Positions 1-9,490 of a DNA stretch of 64,000 nt are shown one piece after another (positions within the stretch are counted from its first letter, which is position 1; each line of letters opens with the position of its first letter). The position numbers and the translations under genes were made by a program. The DNA comes from a bacterium. GTDB lineage: Bacteria > Electryoneota > RPQS01. The notes under the pieces were generated by a model, which saw only the letters and a program-made list of their open reading frames with translations, was not told the origin of the DNA and ran no database searches. The stretch spans positions 188,932 through 252,931 of the forward strand of contig JABWCQ010000002.1 in assembly GCA_013360195.1 (NCBI GenBank), given 5' to 3'.

Positions 1-315
1 AAGCTTGGTCCATCGCACAAGCACGTGATGGCCGAGCTTGCGTGCGATCCAGTAATTGCACGAATCACCGAGAATCGCAGCGACATGAATTCCGACAACC
101 AGCTCATAGATGTTCAGATGTCCGGCTCCCGAGAATGCGCCCGCCGCGAACAACAGTGAGTCACCGGGCAGGAAAGCAGCAACGACCAACCCCGTCTCTG
201 CAAACACTGTCGCAAAGATGATCCAGTAGGTCCACGCTCCGTACTCAATTGCAAGCCGCTCAAGATGAATATCTAGATGCGTTACAAAGTCAGCAATGCT
301 TGAGAGGAATTCCAA
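1..315 (-). CDS. DedA family membrane protein, N-terminal part (runs off the left edge)
   Basis: About 105 codons of the N-terminus are visible; the rest lies outside the window. The translated segment contains the family signature FLPGDSLLFAAG near residues 50-61, followed by a GDSCNYWIARKLG-like stretch, which is typical of DedA/SNARE-associated integral membrane proteins. The family is linked to membrane homeostasis and lipid flipping at the inner membrane. I chose the TTG at 315 because an in-frame TAG lies just upstream (318-320) and no ATG follows before the conserved region. No convincing ribosome binding site is visible. The gene follows the tRNA-Pro terminator, so how it is transcribed is unclear. 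Confidence 0.85.
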   Translation of the reverse strand, partial: MEFLSSIADFVTHLDIHLERLAIEYGAWTYWIIFATVFAETGLVVAAFLPGDSLLFAAGAFSGAGHLNIYELVVGIHVAAILGDSCNYWIARKLGHHVLVRWTKL

Positions 316-344
316 TTCTAAACTTTCGTATTCACACGTATAAC

Positions 345-373
345 AAAAAAGCCGCACCTGCAACAGGGCGGCC
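345..373 (-). terminator. Rho-independent terminator after tRNA-Pro(CGG)
   Basis: On the minus strand a GCCGC...GCGGC stem with a second inner CCTG/CAGG stem is followed by six T residues. It lies 9 bases after the tRNA 3' end and closes the pcm/tRNA-Pro transcript. Confidence 0.85.
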
Positions 374-381
374 ATTTTGCG

Positions 382-435
<54 letters not shown>

Positions 436-458
<23 letters not shown>

Positions 459-1128
459 ACATATATTGTCTCGGATCCGACCCCGGATCACTGAACCCTT
501 CGCGCCCAATCAAAGGCACAAAGGATACCACCCCCATCTCCTGTATCTGAAGCTCGCCGCCAATTTTGTCAACGACCTTCAAGACCTGTTCACGTCCCTC
601 ACCCATCGGGAAAATCATTCGCCCACCCTCTTTCAACTGGTTTGAAAGAGTTTTCGGCAAATGAGGTGCTGAGGCCGTGATTAGTATTTTGTCAAACGGT
701 GCCTGTTCAGACCAGCCAATTGTCCCATCGCCGTGCTTCACAATCACATTCGCAAATCCTGCGGCTTCCAGCCTTGCTCTCGCAGTCCTTGCCAACGCAA
801 AATGACGTTCAATCGTAAATACTTTTCCGGCCAGCAAACACAGGATTGCGGCCTGATAGCCTGACCCGGTGCCAATCTCCAGAACCTTATCCGTTGATTG
901 GACATCGAGCAACTCTGTCATCTTCGCCACAATGAAGGGTTGGCTGATCGTCTGCCCATTTTCAATGGGGAGCGGAGTATCCTCGTAGGCACGATTCTGG
1001 AACGCCTCCTCAACAAACTCGTGGCGTTTGACTTGCCGCATTGCCTCAAGAACGCGCTCATTGGCGATACCTCGGCGGGCCAGCTGTGTCAACACCATCT
1101 CATCTCTCGATAACTTATAGTTTCTCAT
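436..1128 (-). CDS. pcm: Protein-L-isoaspartate O-methyltransferase
   Basis: Methylates L-isoaspartyl residues in aged proteins with S-adenosylmethionine, so that they can revert to aspartate. The 230-residue product has the usual PCMT layout: the family segment [13 protein letters not shown] at 58-70 and SAM motif I EIGTGSG at 84-90. The conserved end [10 protein letters not shown] is followed by about 20 extra residues. The reading frame runs through the 5' end of tRNA-Pro(CGG) and stops at the TAG of its D loop (436-438). The start is ATG at 1128, but the Met at codon 11, preceded by GAGAG, would also fit the family. A sigma-70-type promoter lies at 1189-1217. Confidence 0.93.
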
Positions 1129-1188
1129 ATATTTAAGTTAGAGATGATTGAATCGAAACTTCCAGTGCTGACATACAGACAGAACCAG

Positions 1189-1217
1189 AATATAGCATTC
1201 CCATGTTGGATTGTCAA
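1189..1217 (-). promoter_or_regulatory. Sigma-70-type promoter for pcm and tRNA-Pro(CGG)
   Basis: On the minus strand TTGACA (1212-1217) and TATATT (1189-1194) are separated by exactly 17 bases. The site lies between rlmI and pcm, about 60 bases upstream of the pcm start. Confidence 0.8.
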
Positions 1218-1236
1218 GCCCCGAAAAACTCGAAAT

Positions 1237-2418
1237 TTAGAACACCTGCAGTACCGCGAATTTCAGATACTCGGTTTCCGGCATAGCCGCCAGGACAGGG
1301 TGGTCAGGTGACTGCGTTCCAAAGGCGACAAAACGAACCCTTCGATGGCTCTTAAAGGCAGCATCCTCAAGAGCATTTCTCCAGTTTACCCGGGAGATTA
1401 GACCAGAGCAGCTCGATGTGAACAGCAGTCCGCCAGGCTTTACTCGCTTCATCGCACGAGCGTTCAGATCACGGTATGCTCGCAATGCCGTCATCGCTTT
1501 ACTTCGGTTCTTAGCCAGTGCGGGCGGATCAATGCTGACAAGGTCAAACTGCTCCTCTTGCTCCTTGATCCACTCAAAAACATCTGCCTCAATGAGACTG
1601 TACCTCGACAAGAAACCGTTCGCATCAGATACTTCTCCTGCCAACTCCAACGCGCGTCTTGAACCGTCAACAAAAGTGACGTGCCTTGCGCCTGCCTGCA
1701 ACGCATATACTCCAAATGCACCCGAATAGCAAAACAGATCCAGAAACGTGTCACCCCTTCTGACATAACTTTGCATAAGTTTGCGGTTAACTCTTTGGTC
1801 AAGAAAGAACCCGGTCTTTTGCCCTTTCAAAGGGTCAACGAGCAACCGCAACCCGTCCTGTCGGAACCAGGACATCTCAATAGGATCTCCAGTTACCTGC
1901 ACTCGTTCCCGCACCAAACCTTCGAGACTTCTCATCGAAGAGTCGTTTGCGGCAATTATTGTCGAACCCGCGAACCGGCTATCCAGCCACTCCTCAACTG
2001 CGGGTCGCATACGCTCCATCCCATAAGTAAGCGCCTGATAGACTGTCACAGATTCAAAACGGTCAACAATCAGGCCGGGAAGAAAATCGGATTCGCTGAA
2101 AACGATCCGGCAAACATTGCAATCGTCAATCAGGCGGCTACGACTTTCCAGTGCCCGTTCAAGCATTGCATGGAGAAATGAACGGCCAATCGCTTTGCAT
2201 TCACGGGACAAGATGCGGACTGAGATGAGGCTGTGCGGGTTAATCGAACCCACCCCATACGACCTGCCTTTTGTGTCAACGACTTCCACAATTTCGCCTG
2301 GTTGAAAGGACTGGAAACCTTCATGCAATTCGTTTGAAAAGATCCATAAGTGGCCGCCGAAAACTCTGCTCTCTGCAGCCCTCTTCAATGTTACCTTTGA
2401 AAATGCAGCACTGCTCAT
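1237..2418 (-). CDS. rlmI: Class I SAM-dependent rRNA methyltransferase, RlmI-like
   Basis: Probably a 23S rRNA cytosine-C5 methyltransferase of the RlmI/COG1092 family. The 393-residue product begins with a PUA-like RNA-binding domain (about 1-75, including GGHLWIFSNE). A linker and a Rossmann methyltransferase domain follow, with motif I DLFCYSGAFG at 227-236 and motif IV SIDPPA at 295-300. A Cys in FTSSCSGLI near 350 fits the catalytic position of m5C enzymes. The ATG overlaps the stop of the preceding HMCES/YedK gene (TGATG), which suggests translational coupling. Homology to RlmI itself, rather than a close paralogue, is inferred from length and layout. Confidence 0.88.
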   Translation of the reverse strand: MSSAAFSKVTLKRAAESRVFGGHLWIFSNELHEGFQSFQPGEIVEVVDTKGRSYGVGSINPHSLISVRILSRECKAIGRSFLHAMLERALESRSRLIDDCNVCRIVFSESDFLPGLIVDRFESVTVYQALTYGMERMRPAVEEWLDSRFAGSTIIAANDSSMRSLEGLVRERVQVTGDPIEMSWFRQDGLRLLVDPLKGQKTGFFLDQRVNRKLMQSYVRRGDTFLDLFCYSGAFGVYALQAGARHVTFVDGSRRALELAGEVSDANGFLSRYSLIEADVFEWIKEQEEQFDLVSIDPPALAKNRSKAMTALRAYRDLNARAMKRVKPGGLLFTSSCSGLISRVNWRNALEDAAFKSHRRVRFVAFGTQSPDHPVLAAMPETEYLKFAVLQVF

Positions 2419-3050
2419 CAGAAGAGAGAGGTCTGAGAGTTTGGAGGCCGAAAGTCGTCAGCAATCTTGATGAACTCACTTGAAACCGGTCTGAGAAATT
2501 CGCGAAGCTCAACAACCGAAGAATCAACACGAAGCCACCGGACACATTCCTCCGGCCTCAAAATAACAGGCATGCGGTCGTGCACCGGAGCCATGATGTC
2601 ATTAGCGGAAGTCGTCAGCATGACACAACTTTCAATCGTCTGAGTTCCGTCAGACCACGAGTCCCACATTCCGGCGAACATAAACTCCTCTTCCGTCGGC
2701 AGAAAAGTCACGCGTTGTTTGGTTCCTTTGATCCACTCATAGAACTCAACAGCAGGCATAATGCACCGTCTTTTCCGAAAGGCATCAGAGAACGAGCGCA
2801 AATCTTCGACTGTTTCAGACCGTGCATTTGTCAAAGGTCGCTCGGGCATTGACTTTGACCAGGCAGGTATCAGCCCCCATCTTAGCTCAGTCTGCTCAAG
2901 TCCCGATCCAGTTGACCGAATTACCGGGACTTTGTCGGTTGGCCTGACAATCCTTTTGGGACGGTCGTAGTCCAAATTCCGGGGTATTCCCAGCAAATCA
3001 TGTACAAACGCGCTCCGGGAATAACCTATTGTACCATAAGCATTACACAT
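2418..3050 (-). CDS. SOS response-associated peptidase / abasic-site DNA-protein crosslink protein (HMCES/YedK family)
   Basis: HMCES/YedK proteins shield abasic sites in single-stranded DNA by forming a thiazolidine crosslink through Cys2. Starting at the ATG at 3050 gives 210 residues opening MCNAYG, so Cys2 is exposed once Met is removed. The other active-site residues fall at the positions known from E. coli YedK or within three: Asn75 (TNARSET), Glu105 (EFYEW) and His157 (HDRMP). An in-frame start farther upstream exists but would bury Cys2, so I rejected it. A ribosome-binding-like AGGA stands 8 bases before the ATG. The gene lies directly after the terminator of tRNA-Pro(GGG) and overlaps rlmI. 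Confidence 0.93.
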   Translation of the reverse strand: MCNAYGTIGYSRSAFVHDLLGIPRNLDYDRPKRIVRPTDKVPVIRSTGSGLEQTELRWGLIPAWSKSMPERPLTNARSETVEDLRSFSDAFRKRRCIMPAVEFYEWIKGTKQRVTFLPTEEEFMFAGMWDSWSDGTQTIESCVMLTTSANDIMAPVHDRMPVILRPEECVRWLRVDSSVVELREFLRPVSSEFIKIADDFRPPNSQTSLF

Positions 3051-3065
3051 TTCTATGTCCTCACA

Positions 3066-3093
3066 CAAAAACACACGGGAAGAACCCGTGTGT
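3066..3093 (-). terminator. Rho-independent terminator after tRNA-Pro(GGG)
   Basis: Perfect 9-bp arms (ACACACGGG / CCCGTGTGT) with a 5-base loop are followed on the minus strand by TTTTTG. The structure lies 4 bases after the encoded CCA. Confidence 0.88.
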
Positions 3094-3097
3094 CCAT

Positions 3098-3151
<54 letters not shown>

Positions 3152-3174
<23 letters not shown>

Positions 3175-3535
3175 ACGTATTTAACAACTCGAGAATCTCG
3201 CGGAGTTCACTCTTGACCTCATCCAGAACACTTGTATTGTCTGCTCTTGCCGGAATATCGTCCAAACCGAGTTCAAGCTGCTTTCTTGCACCGGCAATCG
3301 TGAATTTCTTGTTATGCAGCAAGTCCTGGATTCTTGATAATAGCGCGAGATCGTTTTCCGTGTAAAGTCTGTTTCCGCCTCTGCCCTTCTTCGGATGCAA
3401 TTGGGGGAACTCACTCTCCCAATACCGCAGTACATGTGCCGGCACTCCTGTCATCTCTGCTGCCTCACTTATTGAATAGTAAAGCCTCTTGAGCTGAGGT
3501 ACTCGCGCGTCGCGCTTTTCAGACGGAATATTCAT
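3152..3535 (-). CDS. MerR family transcriptional regulator
   Basis: A 127-residue protein with a winged-helix MerR DNA-binding domain at about 18-87, including YYSISEAAEMTGVPAHVLRYWE and GGNRLYTENDLALL. A short tail replaces a ligand-binding domain, as in the small MerR proteins common beside housekeeping operons. I chose ATG at 3535 over the adjacent TTG at 3538. No clear Shine-Dalgarno is present. The C-terminus runs into tRNA-Pro(GGG) and stops at the TAG of its D loop, in the same geometry as pcm and its tRNA. It follows dut in the same direction. The regulated targets cannot be read from the sequence. Confidence 0.85.
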
Positions 3536-3578
3536 CAAGGAAAAAACATAAAGAATTCACGGGTCTTTTGCAAATTTC

Positions 3579-4019
3579 TCATCGGCCCGTACTGCCGAAC
3601 CCTCCAGATCCGCGATGGCTATCTGTTAGTTCGATCTCGCTCCTCCATTCAACACGTTCTACTGAACTGATAACCAGCTGGGCGAATCTCTCTCCTCGTT
3701 CAATCACCACGGTTTCATTCGAACCGTTCATCAGGAGCACGAGCAATTCACCACGGTAATCTGAGTCAATTGTTCCCGGGGCATTTGGCATGAAACACCC
3801 GGTCCGACGGGCAAATCCTGATCGAAGCCTTACTTGCCCTTCATAACCGGCAGGTATCGCAATCTGAAATCCTGTCGGAAGTAATTTGCGGTCCCCAGGT
3901 GTCAAAGTGACACTCTCGCCGGCAAGGCAAAGATCCATTCCCGCGGCACCGGCCGTGGCATAACACGGCAAGTCATCAGGTGCGTGACTCAAGCGGACAA
4001 TCGGAACTACCAGACTCAA
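3579..4019 (-). CDS. dut: dUTP diphosphatase
   Basis: Hydrolyses dUTP to dUMP and pyrophosphate, keeping uracil out of DNA. All trimeric dUTPase motifs are present in order: AGAAGMDL, LRSGFARRTG, GTIDSDYRGEL, RGERFAQLVI and the glycine-rich end RGSGGFGSTGR. I chose a TTG at 4019, 4 bases after the stop of the peptidase upstream, because it gives a product of about 146 residues starting at the usual point (SLVVPIVRLS). A GGAAAG lies about 10 bases before it. An ATG at 4052 would add 11 residues and overlap the upstream gene. Confidence 0.92.
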   Translation of the reverse strand: MSLVVPIVRLSHAPDDLPCYATAGAAGMDLCLAGESVTLTPGDRKLLPTGFQIAIPAGYEGQVRLRSGFARRTGCFMPNAPGTIDSDYRGELLVLLMNGSNETVVIERGERFAQLVISSVERVEWRSEIELTDSHRGSGGFGSTGR

Positions 4020-4023
4020 GATT

Positions 4024-5268
4024 TCAGGACTTTCCGTCAGGTTCAAGAACATTTGTGACAATGTTCTTTTCGTCAAAAAGCAAATTAGCCATGGCCTGGA
4101 CCTTGCGCGGAGTAACGGAATCGATTCGAGCGCTGATTTCATCAAGCGGAACATAACGTCCCTGATAGATCTCCATCCGCGCCAGTCGCATCATTCTGCT
4201 TGATGTATTCTCAAGCCCAAGCATCAGTCCGCCCTTATACTGAATCTTGATTTCCTCAATCTCTGCCTTCGAAAGCGGGCGGTCCTTCAAATCATGAAGT
4301 TCGTTCATGACCATTTCGCGGGCTCTGTCTACACGCTGCTTGTCCGTTGCAAGATAGATTCCATAATAACCGGTATCGGACAGTGAGTCGGCATAGGAAT
4401 ATACGGCGTAGGCAATACCGTGCTTTTCACGTATATTCTGAAAAAGTCGCGACGACATTCCACCGCCAAGTACCGTGTTGAGCATCGAAACCGCGATCCT
4501 GTCCTTAGACTTGTAGGGAATGCCACGGCCGCCCATCATCATATGTGCTTGCTGGATCGCCCTGCCTGCCCGCTCAAATCCGGGCTTGAGCGATTGCAAC
4601 ATCTGCGGCGAACGCTTTTGCTTTCTTCCTTTCAACGAAAGACTTCCCGAAACAAGTTTCTCAAGGTGAGAATGCTTCACGTTGCCGGCCGCCGCGACCA
4701 CAATTCTGTGCGGACTGTAATGCTCCTTCACAAAACCTTGAATATCTTCACGCGAGAACGAGGAGACATTCTCAGGCGGACCAAGGATTGGCCTCGCCAG
4801 CGGATGGTCGCGATATACTTGGTTGATAAATTGCTCATGAACAACATCGTCGGGCATGTCTTCATGATCCCGAATCTCATCGAGAATAACTTGCTTTTCC
4901 TTCTCGATTTCCGCGGGGTCGTAGACGGAATTCTGCAGAATATCAGTTAAGATATCGACAGCGGTCGGGATTTGTTCGTCGAGAACGTGAACGTAGAAGC
5001 ACGTCAGTTCCTTGCCTGTAAATGCATTGATATGACCACCGCCTCGCTCAATCGTCTTCGCGATATCCATCGCGCTGCGCGAGGCAGTACCCTTGAAAGC
5101 CATGTGCTCAATGAAGTGCGAGATTCCATTCAGTTTTTCACTTTCATGCCGAGATCCCACAGTCACCCAAATCCCAAGTGCTGCGGACCGGACACTTGGT
5201 ATCTTTTCGCTCACCAGACGAACTCCGCTTGGAAATTCCGTCTTTAGAAATGTCGAGGCCTTTGTCAA
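4024..5268 (-). CDS. M16 family zinc metallopeptidase (processing-peptidase-like)
   Basis: A 414-residue single-chain M16B peptidase. The inverted zinc motif HFIEH is at 51-55, with the third ligand Glu131 in VILDEIRDHED. The second half contains the inactive-domain landmarks of the family (RLFQNIREKHGIAYAVYSY). Homologues lie next to pnp and dut in many bacteria and resemble mitochondrial processing peptidase; the natural substrates are not known. The start is TTG at 5268 with a good AAGGA eight bases upstream. It follows pnp by 27 bases, consistent with one transcript. Confidence 0.9.
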   Translation of the reverse strand: MTKASTFLKTEFPSGVRLVSEKIPSVRSAALGIWVTVGSRHESEKLNGISHFIEHMAFKGTASRSAMDIAKTIERGGGHINAFTGKELTCFYVHVLDEQIPTAVDILTDILQNSVYDPAEIEKEKQVILDEIRDHEDMPDDVVHEQFINQVYRDHPLARPILGPPENVSSFSREDIQGFVKEHYSPHRIVVAAAGNVKHSHLEKLVSGSLSLKGRKQKRSPQMLQSLKPGFERAGRAIQQAHMMMGGRGIPYKSKDRIAVSMLNTVLGGGMSSRLFQNIREKHGIAYAVYSYADSLSDTGYYGIYLATDKQRVDRAREMVMNELHDLKDRPLSKAEIEEIKIQYKGGLMLGLENTSSRMMRLARMEIYQGRYVPLDEISARIDSVTPRKVQAMANLLFDEKNIVTNVLEPDGKS

Positions 5269-5295
5269 TTAATTTTCCTTGCTGTCATAGGAAGA

Positions 5296-7488
5296 CTAGT
5301 CTTCGTCCTTCACCTTTTCGTGCCTGGGCTTCTTGTCCCCGCGGTGCTTATCACGCCCATGACCGCCGCTTCGCTCTTTACGCTCCCTGGGCTCCTCTTC
5401 AGGCATACCCTCAGGACGCGGAAGTAGCGCTTTGCGAGAAAGATCGAGTTTTCCTTCAGGCGTAATTTTTACCAGTTTGACGTTGACCGGATCTCCAACA
5501 TTTAAATGGTCGGCAACCTTCGCCACACGGTGATGTTCGATTTCACTAATATGGAGAAGCCCTTCCCGGCCGGGGAGAATTTCAACGAATGCACCAAAAT
5601 CCGTAATCTTGGTAACTCGCCCGTCATAAACCTTGCCAACTTCGGGATTCTCGGTCATACCACGTAGAATACCGAGTGCCTTCTCAACTTCTTCCGAACT
5701 CGGACCCGAAATGCAGATCTGGCCGGTGTCTTCGATATCAATTTGCGCGCCGCTGCGGGCAATGATGTCACGAATCGTACGCCCACCCGGTCCAATAATC
5801 AGTCCGATTTTGTCAGGATCAACAGTGAAAAAGGCAATTCGCGGTGCAAACGGCGAAATCATCGGACGTGGCTCTGCTATTGCCGCGCGCATTTTCCCAA
5901 GTATATGGTCGATTCCCTGACGTGCCTGACGAATCGCGGTCCGCATCAGATCAATCGAAATACCTGTGATCTTGATATCCATTTGGCAGGCGGTAATTCC
6001 CTGCTCATTGCCAGTGACTTTGAAGTCCATATCACCAAGATGATCCTCGTCACCGAGAATATCGGAGAGAATGGCGAATTCGCCATCCTCTTCAATTAAA
6101 CCCATTGCAATGCCTGCAACCGGTGCCTTAAGCGGCACACCGCCCGCCATTAATGCCATGCAGCCGGCGCAAACAGTCGCCATAGACGAGCTTCCGTTGG
6201 ATTCAAGAACCTCAGAAACAACACGAATAGTGTACGGGAAGTCATCCCATGCAGGAAGAACCGGCTGAATCGCGCGCCAAGCCAAGTTTCCATGTCCGAC
6301 TTCACGCCGAGACTGTCCAAGAAATTTCCGTACTTCCCCTACGCTGAAGGGCGGGAAGTTGTAATGCAGCATGTAAGGCTTAAAGTAAACGCCGTCAATT
6401 CCGTCAACCTTTTGTTCGTCAAACTTTGCACCCAAGGTAATGGCACCGAGTGCTTGAGTTTGTCCACGTGTAAACAAAGAGCTGCCGTGCACACGCGGCA
6501 AGATGTCAACTTCACACGTAATCGGTCGAATGTCTGTGTGTCCACGTCCATCGAGCCTGACTTTATCTTTTACAGCGCGCCTGCGAACGATCAGATCAAA
6601 GCGTGCGTTCACCCATTCCTTGATCGTACCATCTTCCTCAGGGAATTCCTCATCCAATGCCGCAATTGCATCGGCCACAATTGCCTTCATGGCCTTCTTG
6701 CGCTCTTGCTTCTCGGCAATCTTACATAACTCGGCAACTCTACCTTCAAAGTCCCGAATCAATCTGTCTTCCAGCTCCTTGTTCTTTGCCGGAGGAGCAA
6801 ATTCAGCCTTCGGCTTGCCTACTTTGCGGCGAAGCTCCTCTTGCAGGCCGACAATTTTCTTGATCTCGCTATGCGCGATTTCGATGGCCTTGAGGAAAGT
6901 GTCCTCGTCAACCAGCTTTGCAATTCCCTCAATCATCATGATTGACTCAGCAGTGCCAGAGACAACGACGTCAAGCTTAGACTCATCAAGCTGCTTGAAA
7001 GTCGGGTTGACGACAAACTCGCCTTCAACGTAGCCCATTCTCACCGAGCCTACCGGGCCAAGAAACGGCACCGACGAAATAGTTAGTGCGGCCGACGCAG
7101 CGATAGTGCCAAGCACATCCGGATCATGTTCACCGTCGGAGGAGAACACATTAATCATAATCTGCACTTCTTTGTTGAATCCTTCCGGAAACAACGGGCG
7201 AAGTGGCCTGTCAGTCAAACGCGCTGATAGAGTCTCCTTCTCGGAAGGACGCCCCTCTCGCTTAAAGAAACCTCCCGGGATTCGACCGACCGCGTACATC
7301 TTTTCGCGGTAGTCGACGGTAAGCGGCATAAAATCAAAGTCTGTCTCAGAATCGAGATTTGCACAAACCGTGGCAAGAACGGTTGTCTCCCCGTAAGTCA
7401 GCCAGATTGCTCCATCTGCCTGCTTTGCCATTCGGCCGGTTTCAAGTGTCAACGGCAATCCGCCGACTTCAAGTGTTTCGCGTGTCAT
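5296..7488 (-). CDS. pnp: Polyribonucleotide nucleotidyltransferase (PNPase)
   Basis: Phosphorolytic 3'-5' exoribonuclease of RNA decay. The 730-residue product has two RNase PH domains (about 1-220 and 300-540), a KH domain with the GxxG loop IIGPGGRTI near 560, and an S1 domain near 625-690 (GKVYDGRVTKITDFGAF). About 40 very charged, Arg/Lys/Glu-rich residues close the chain. That tail is longer than in E. coli and could be an RNA- or protein-binding extension. The ATG has an AGGA-type ribosome binding site within a purine-rich GAGAAGGAGAAGGAG-like leader. It follows rpsO, the conserved order in which pnp is often autoregulated. Confidence 0.97.
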   Translation of the reverse strand: MTRETLEVGGLPLTLETGRMAKQADGAIWLTYGETTVLATVCANLDSETDFDFMPLTVDYREKMYAVGRIPGGFFKREGRPSEKETLSARLTDRPLRPLFPEGFNKEVQIMINVFSSDGEHDPDVLGTIAASAALTISSVPFLGPVGSVRMGYVEGEFVVNPTFKQLDESKLDVVVSGTAESIMMIEGIAKLVDEDTFLKAIEIAHSEIKKIVGLQEELRRKVGKPKAEFAPPAKNKELEDRLIRDFEGRVAELCKIAEKQERKKAMKAIVADAIAALDEEFPEEDGTIKEWVNARFDLIVRRRAVKDKVRLDGRGHTDIRPITCEVDILPRVHGSSLFTRGQTQALGAITLGAKFDEQKVDGIDGVYFKPYMLHYNFPPFSVGEVRKFLGQSRREVGHGNLAWRAIQPVLPAWDDFPYTIRVVSEVLESNGSSSMATVCAGCMALMAGGVPLKAPVAGIAMGLIEEDGEFAILSDILGDEDHLGDMDFKVTGNEQGITACQMDIKITGISIDLMRTAIRQARQGIDHILGKMRAAIAEPRPMISPFAPRIAFFTVDPDKIGLIIGPGGRTIRDIIARSGAQIDIEDTGQICISGPSSEEVEKALGILRGMTENPEVGKVYDGRVTKITDFGAFVEILPGREGLLHISEIEHHRVAKVADHLNVGDPVNVKLVKITPEGKLDLSRKALLPRPEGMPEEEPRERKERSGGHGRDKHRGDKKPRHEKVKDED

Positions 7489-7538
7489 TTGTTCCTCTTT
7501 CTCCTTCTCCTTCTCCCGATGTGATCTCGAAACACTTG

Positions 7539-7808
7539 TCAGCCGCGCAGGCCAAGTTGCTTAACGAGTTCGCGGTAACGGTTTACATCTTTCTTGTTCA
7601 AATACTTCAAGATCCTGCGGCGTTTTCCTACTAACAGTAGCAAACCGCGCCGTGAATGGTTGTCTTTCTTGTTGGTCTTAAGATGCTCGGTCAAATAGTT
7701 AATACGGTGCGTCAGAAGTGCAACCTGAACTTCCGGGCTTCCTGTATCATCTTTCGAGCGGCCGTACTGATCAATCAGCTGACGGCGGGGATTCACTGCT
7801 TCAGCCAT
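7539..7808 (-). CDS. rpsO: 30S ribosomal protein S15
   Basis: Primary 16S rRNA-binding protein of the small subunit. The 89-residue product matches family length and keeps the helical landmarks: [12 protein letters not shown] at 22-33, [21 protein letters not shown] at the middle and [12 protein letters not shown] at 57-68. It starts with ATG at 7808; the 30-base gap from ribF is A/C-rich and contains no purine-rich binding site. The ribF-rpsO-pnp order is the common bacterial arrangement. Confidence 0.97.
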   Translation of the reverse strand: MAEAVNPRRQLIDQYGRSKDDTGSPEVQVALLTHRINYLTEHLKTNKKDNHSRRGLLLLVGKRRRILKYLNKKDVNRYRELVKQLGLRG

Positions 7809-7838
7809 GGTGTGTTGTCTGTTTATGTTTTGTTGTTG

Positions 7839-8822
7839 CTAAATTGCATTGGTAAGGGGAGCAAGTTTGTGCGGCTCCATAGAATACCCGTCTTCCGTGA
7901 GAATGCTGCGGATATCCTGGACATCCTGTTTCATTTGCGCGGAAAGGGCCTCTTCACCGCTAAACTTGATTTCGCCTCGTAGACGCTTGACAAATCTCAA
8001 AGTAACCAGTCGGTCATAGAGATCCGAATCAAAATCAAGAATATGTGCTTCGACTGAGTGCATTTGTCCGCCGAAAGTCGGATTGAAGCCGATTGATACA
8101 GCCGCTGGATATGCGTAACCGCCAGTTTCCGCAATCGCGGCGTAAATTCCATCTCGCGGAATGATCTTACCGGATCCGAATTCGGACAGATTTGCCGTGG
8201 GGCAGCCTAATCGCCTTCCCCTTCCAAAGCCTCTTACCACTCTGCCCGTCAATGAAAATTTTCTGCCAAGCATTTGATTTGCCAGCGGCAGATCACCCTC
8301 CATTATCAACCGGCGGATTGCGGTCGAAGATACAACCTGGTCATTCATGATCACCGGTGGTGCAATTTCCACCTGAAAGCCGTATTCCTTTCCAAGAGAA
8401 AGTAGGCTCTCGTGGTCACCTTCCCTGTCCTTGCCGAAAGTATGATCATAACCTGCGACGATTTGGACAGCGTTCCAGTTTTTAACAAAGAATTGCTCAA
8501 CGAATTTTCGCGGAGTAAGATTCCGAATGGACTCCATGAACTCGATGATATATACATGTTCGATGCCCACGGTCTCAATCAGTTTCAGTCGCTCTTCAAG
8601 GCTGTACAGCATTGAGATATTGCGCTGGTCTCCGGCTAAGAAGGAACGCGGATGAGGATCAAATGTCACTGCCATTGGGACTGCACCGCGTTGCTGTGCG
8701 TTGTTCATAACGCGATTCAAAATCTGACGATGCCCCATGTGCAGTCCATCAAAGCTTCCAATCGTTACTACCGTTCCGGCAGACCGGATTGTACTGGACA
8801 AATCACCTTTGTGAACTTGCAT
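7839..8822 (-). CDS. ribF: Bifunctional riboflavin kinase / FAD synthetase
   Basis: Converts riboflavin to FMN and FMN to FAD. The 327-residue chain has the nucleotidyltransferase domain first, with the phosphate-binding GSFDGLHMGH at 22-31 and the adenine-binding SSTAIRRLI motif near 165. The flavokinase domain follows, with GRGRRLGCPTANL near 200. The ATG at 8822 is preceded by AAGAG and lies 5 bases after truB. Confidence 0.95.
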   Translation of the reverse strand: MQVHKGDLSSTIRSAGTVVTIGSFDGLHMGHRQILNRVMNNAQQRGAVPMAVTFDPHPRSFLAGDQRNISMLYSLEERLKLIETVGIEHVYIIEFMESIRNLTPRKFVEQFFVKNWNAVQIVAGYDHTFGKDREGDHESLLSLGKEYGFQVEIAPPVIMNDQVVSSTAIRRLIMEGDLPLANQMLGRKFSLTGRVVRGFGRGRRLGCPTANLSEFGSGKIIPRDGIYAAIAETGGYAYPAAVSIGFNPTFGGQMHSVEAHILDFDSDLYDRLVTLRFVKRLRGEIKFSGEEALSAQMKQDVQDIRSILTEDGYSMEPHKLAPLTNAI

Positions 8823-8827
8823 TCTCT

Positions 8828-9490
8828 TTACCGCTGTCCTCTGAATTCCGGAACTCTAAGTGCATCCTCAATCCGCCACGCGTCTTCAACCTGATAGTCA
8901 CCTATACTTGTCCTTCGCAGCTTGGCAAGGCTTCCTCCGCATCCAAGCAGTTCTCCAATGTCGCGGGCGATTGAGCGAATGTATGTACCTTTGCCGCAAG
9001 TCACCTCAATTGTAACAAATGGACAACTGAGTTCCACCACTGTGATTTCATGAATCTTCACAGGGCGAGGTTCAAGCGATAGTTCTTTGCCACTCCTGGC
9101 AATCTTGTAACTGCGTTCTCCGTTGACTTTAATCGCTGAGATTGCTGGTGGACGCTGAAGTATCTCGCCGCGAAAAGAACTCACAATGTTCCGGACAAGA
9201 ACTTCATCCCAATTCACCGGTCTTTCACTTATGATATCACCGTCGAGATCATCCGTGCTTGTGGTCACGCCAAGCTTGACAACGCCTCGGTATTGCTTGC
9301 CAAGGTCCATGAATTCATCCGAAGATGATGTGCATTCTCCGAACAGTACAATCAGCAGTCCTGTTGCCATCGGGTCTAATGTACCGGCATGCCCCACTTT
9401 TCTCCAGCGGAGACCCGAACGAAGCTTGGCTACGACATCGAATGATGTCCATCCGGCCGGTTTGTCGACCGGAAGAATTATCCCGTTCAA
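8828..9490 (-). CDS. truB: tRNA pseudouridine(55) synthase
   Basis: Makes pseudouridine 55 in the T loop of tRNAs. The catalytic Asp39 lies in HAGTLDPMATGLL, and the opening LPVDKPAGWTSFDVV is diagnostic. At 220 residues it is short compared with E. coli TruB (about 314) and lacks the C-terminal PUA domain, a variation known from other phyla. The TTG start overlaps the TGA of nrnA (TTGA), as expected for coupled translation. Confidence 0.94.
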   Translation of the reverse strand: MNGIILPVDKPAGWTSFDVVAKLRSGLRWRKVGHAGTLDPMATGLLIVLFGECTSSSDEFMDLGKQYRGVVKLGVTTSTDDLDGDIISERPVNWDEVLVRNIVSSFRGEILQRPPAISAIKVNGERSYKIARSGKELSLEPRPVKIHEITVVELSCPFVTIEVTCGKGTYIRSIARDIGELLGCGGSLAKLRRTSIGDYQVEDAWRIEDALRVPEFRGQR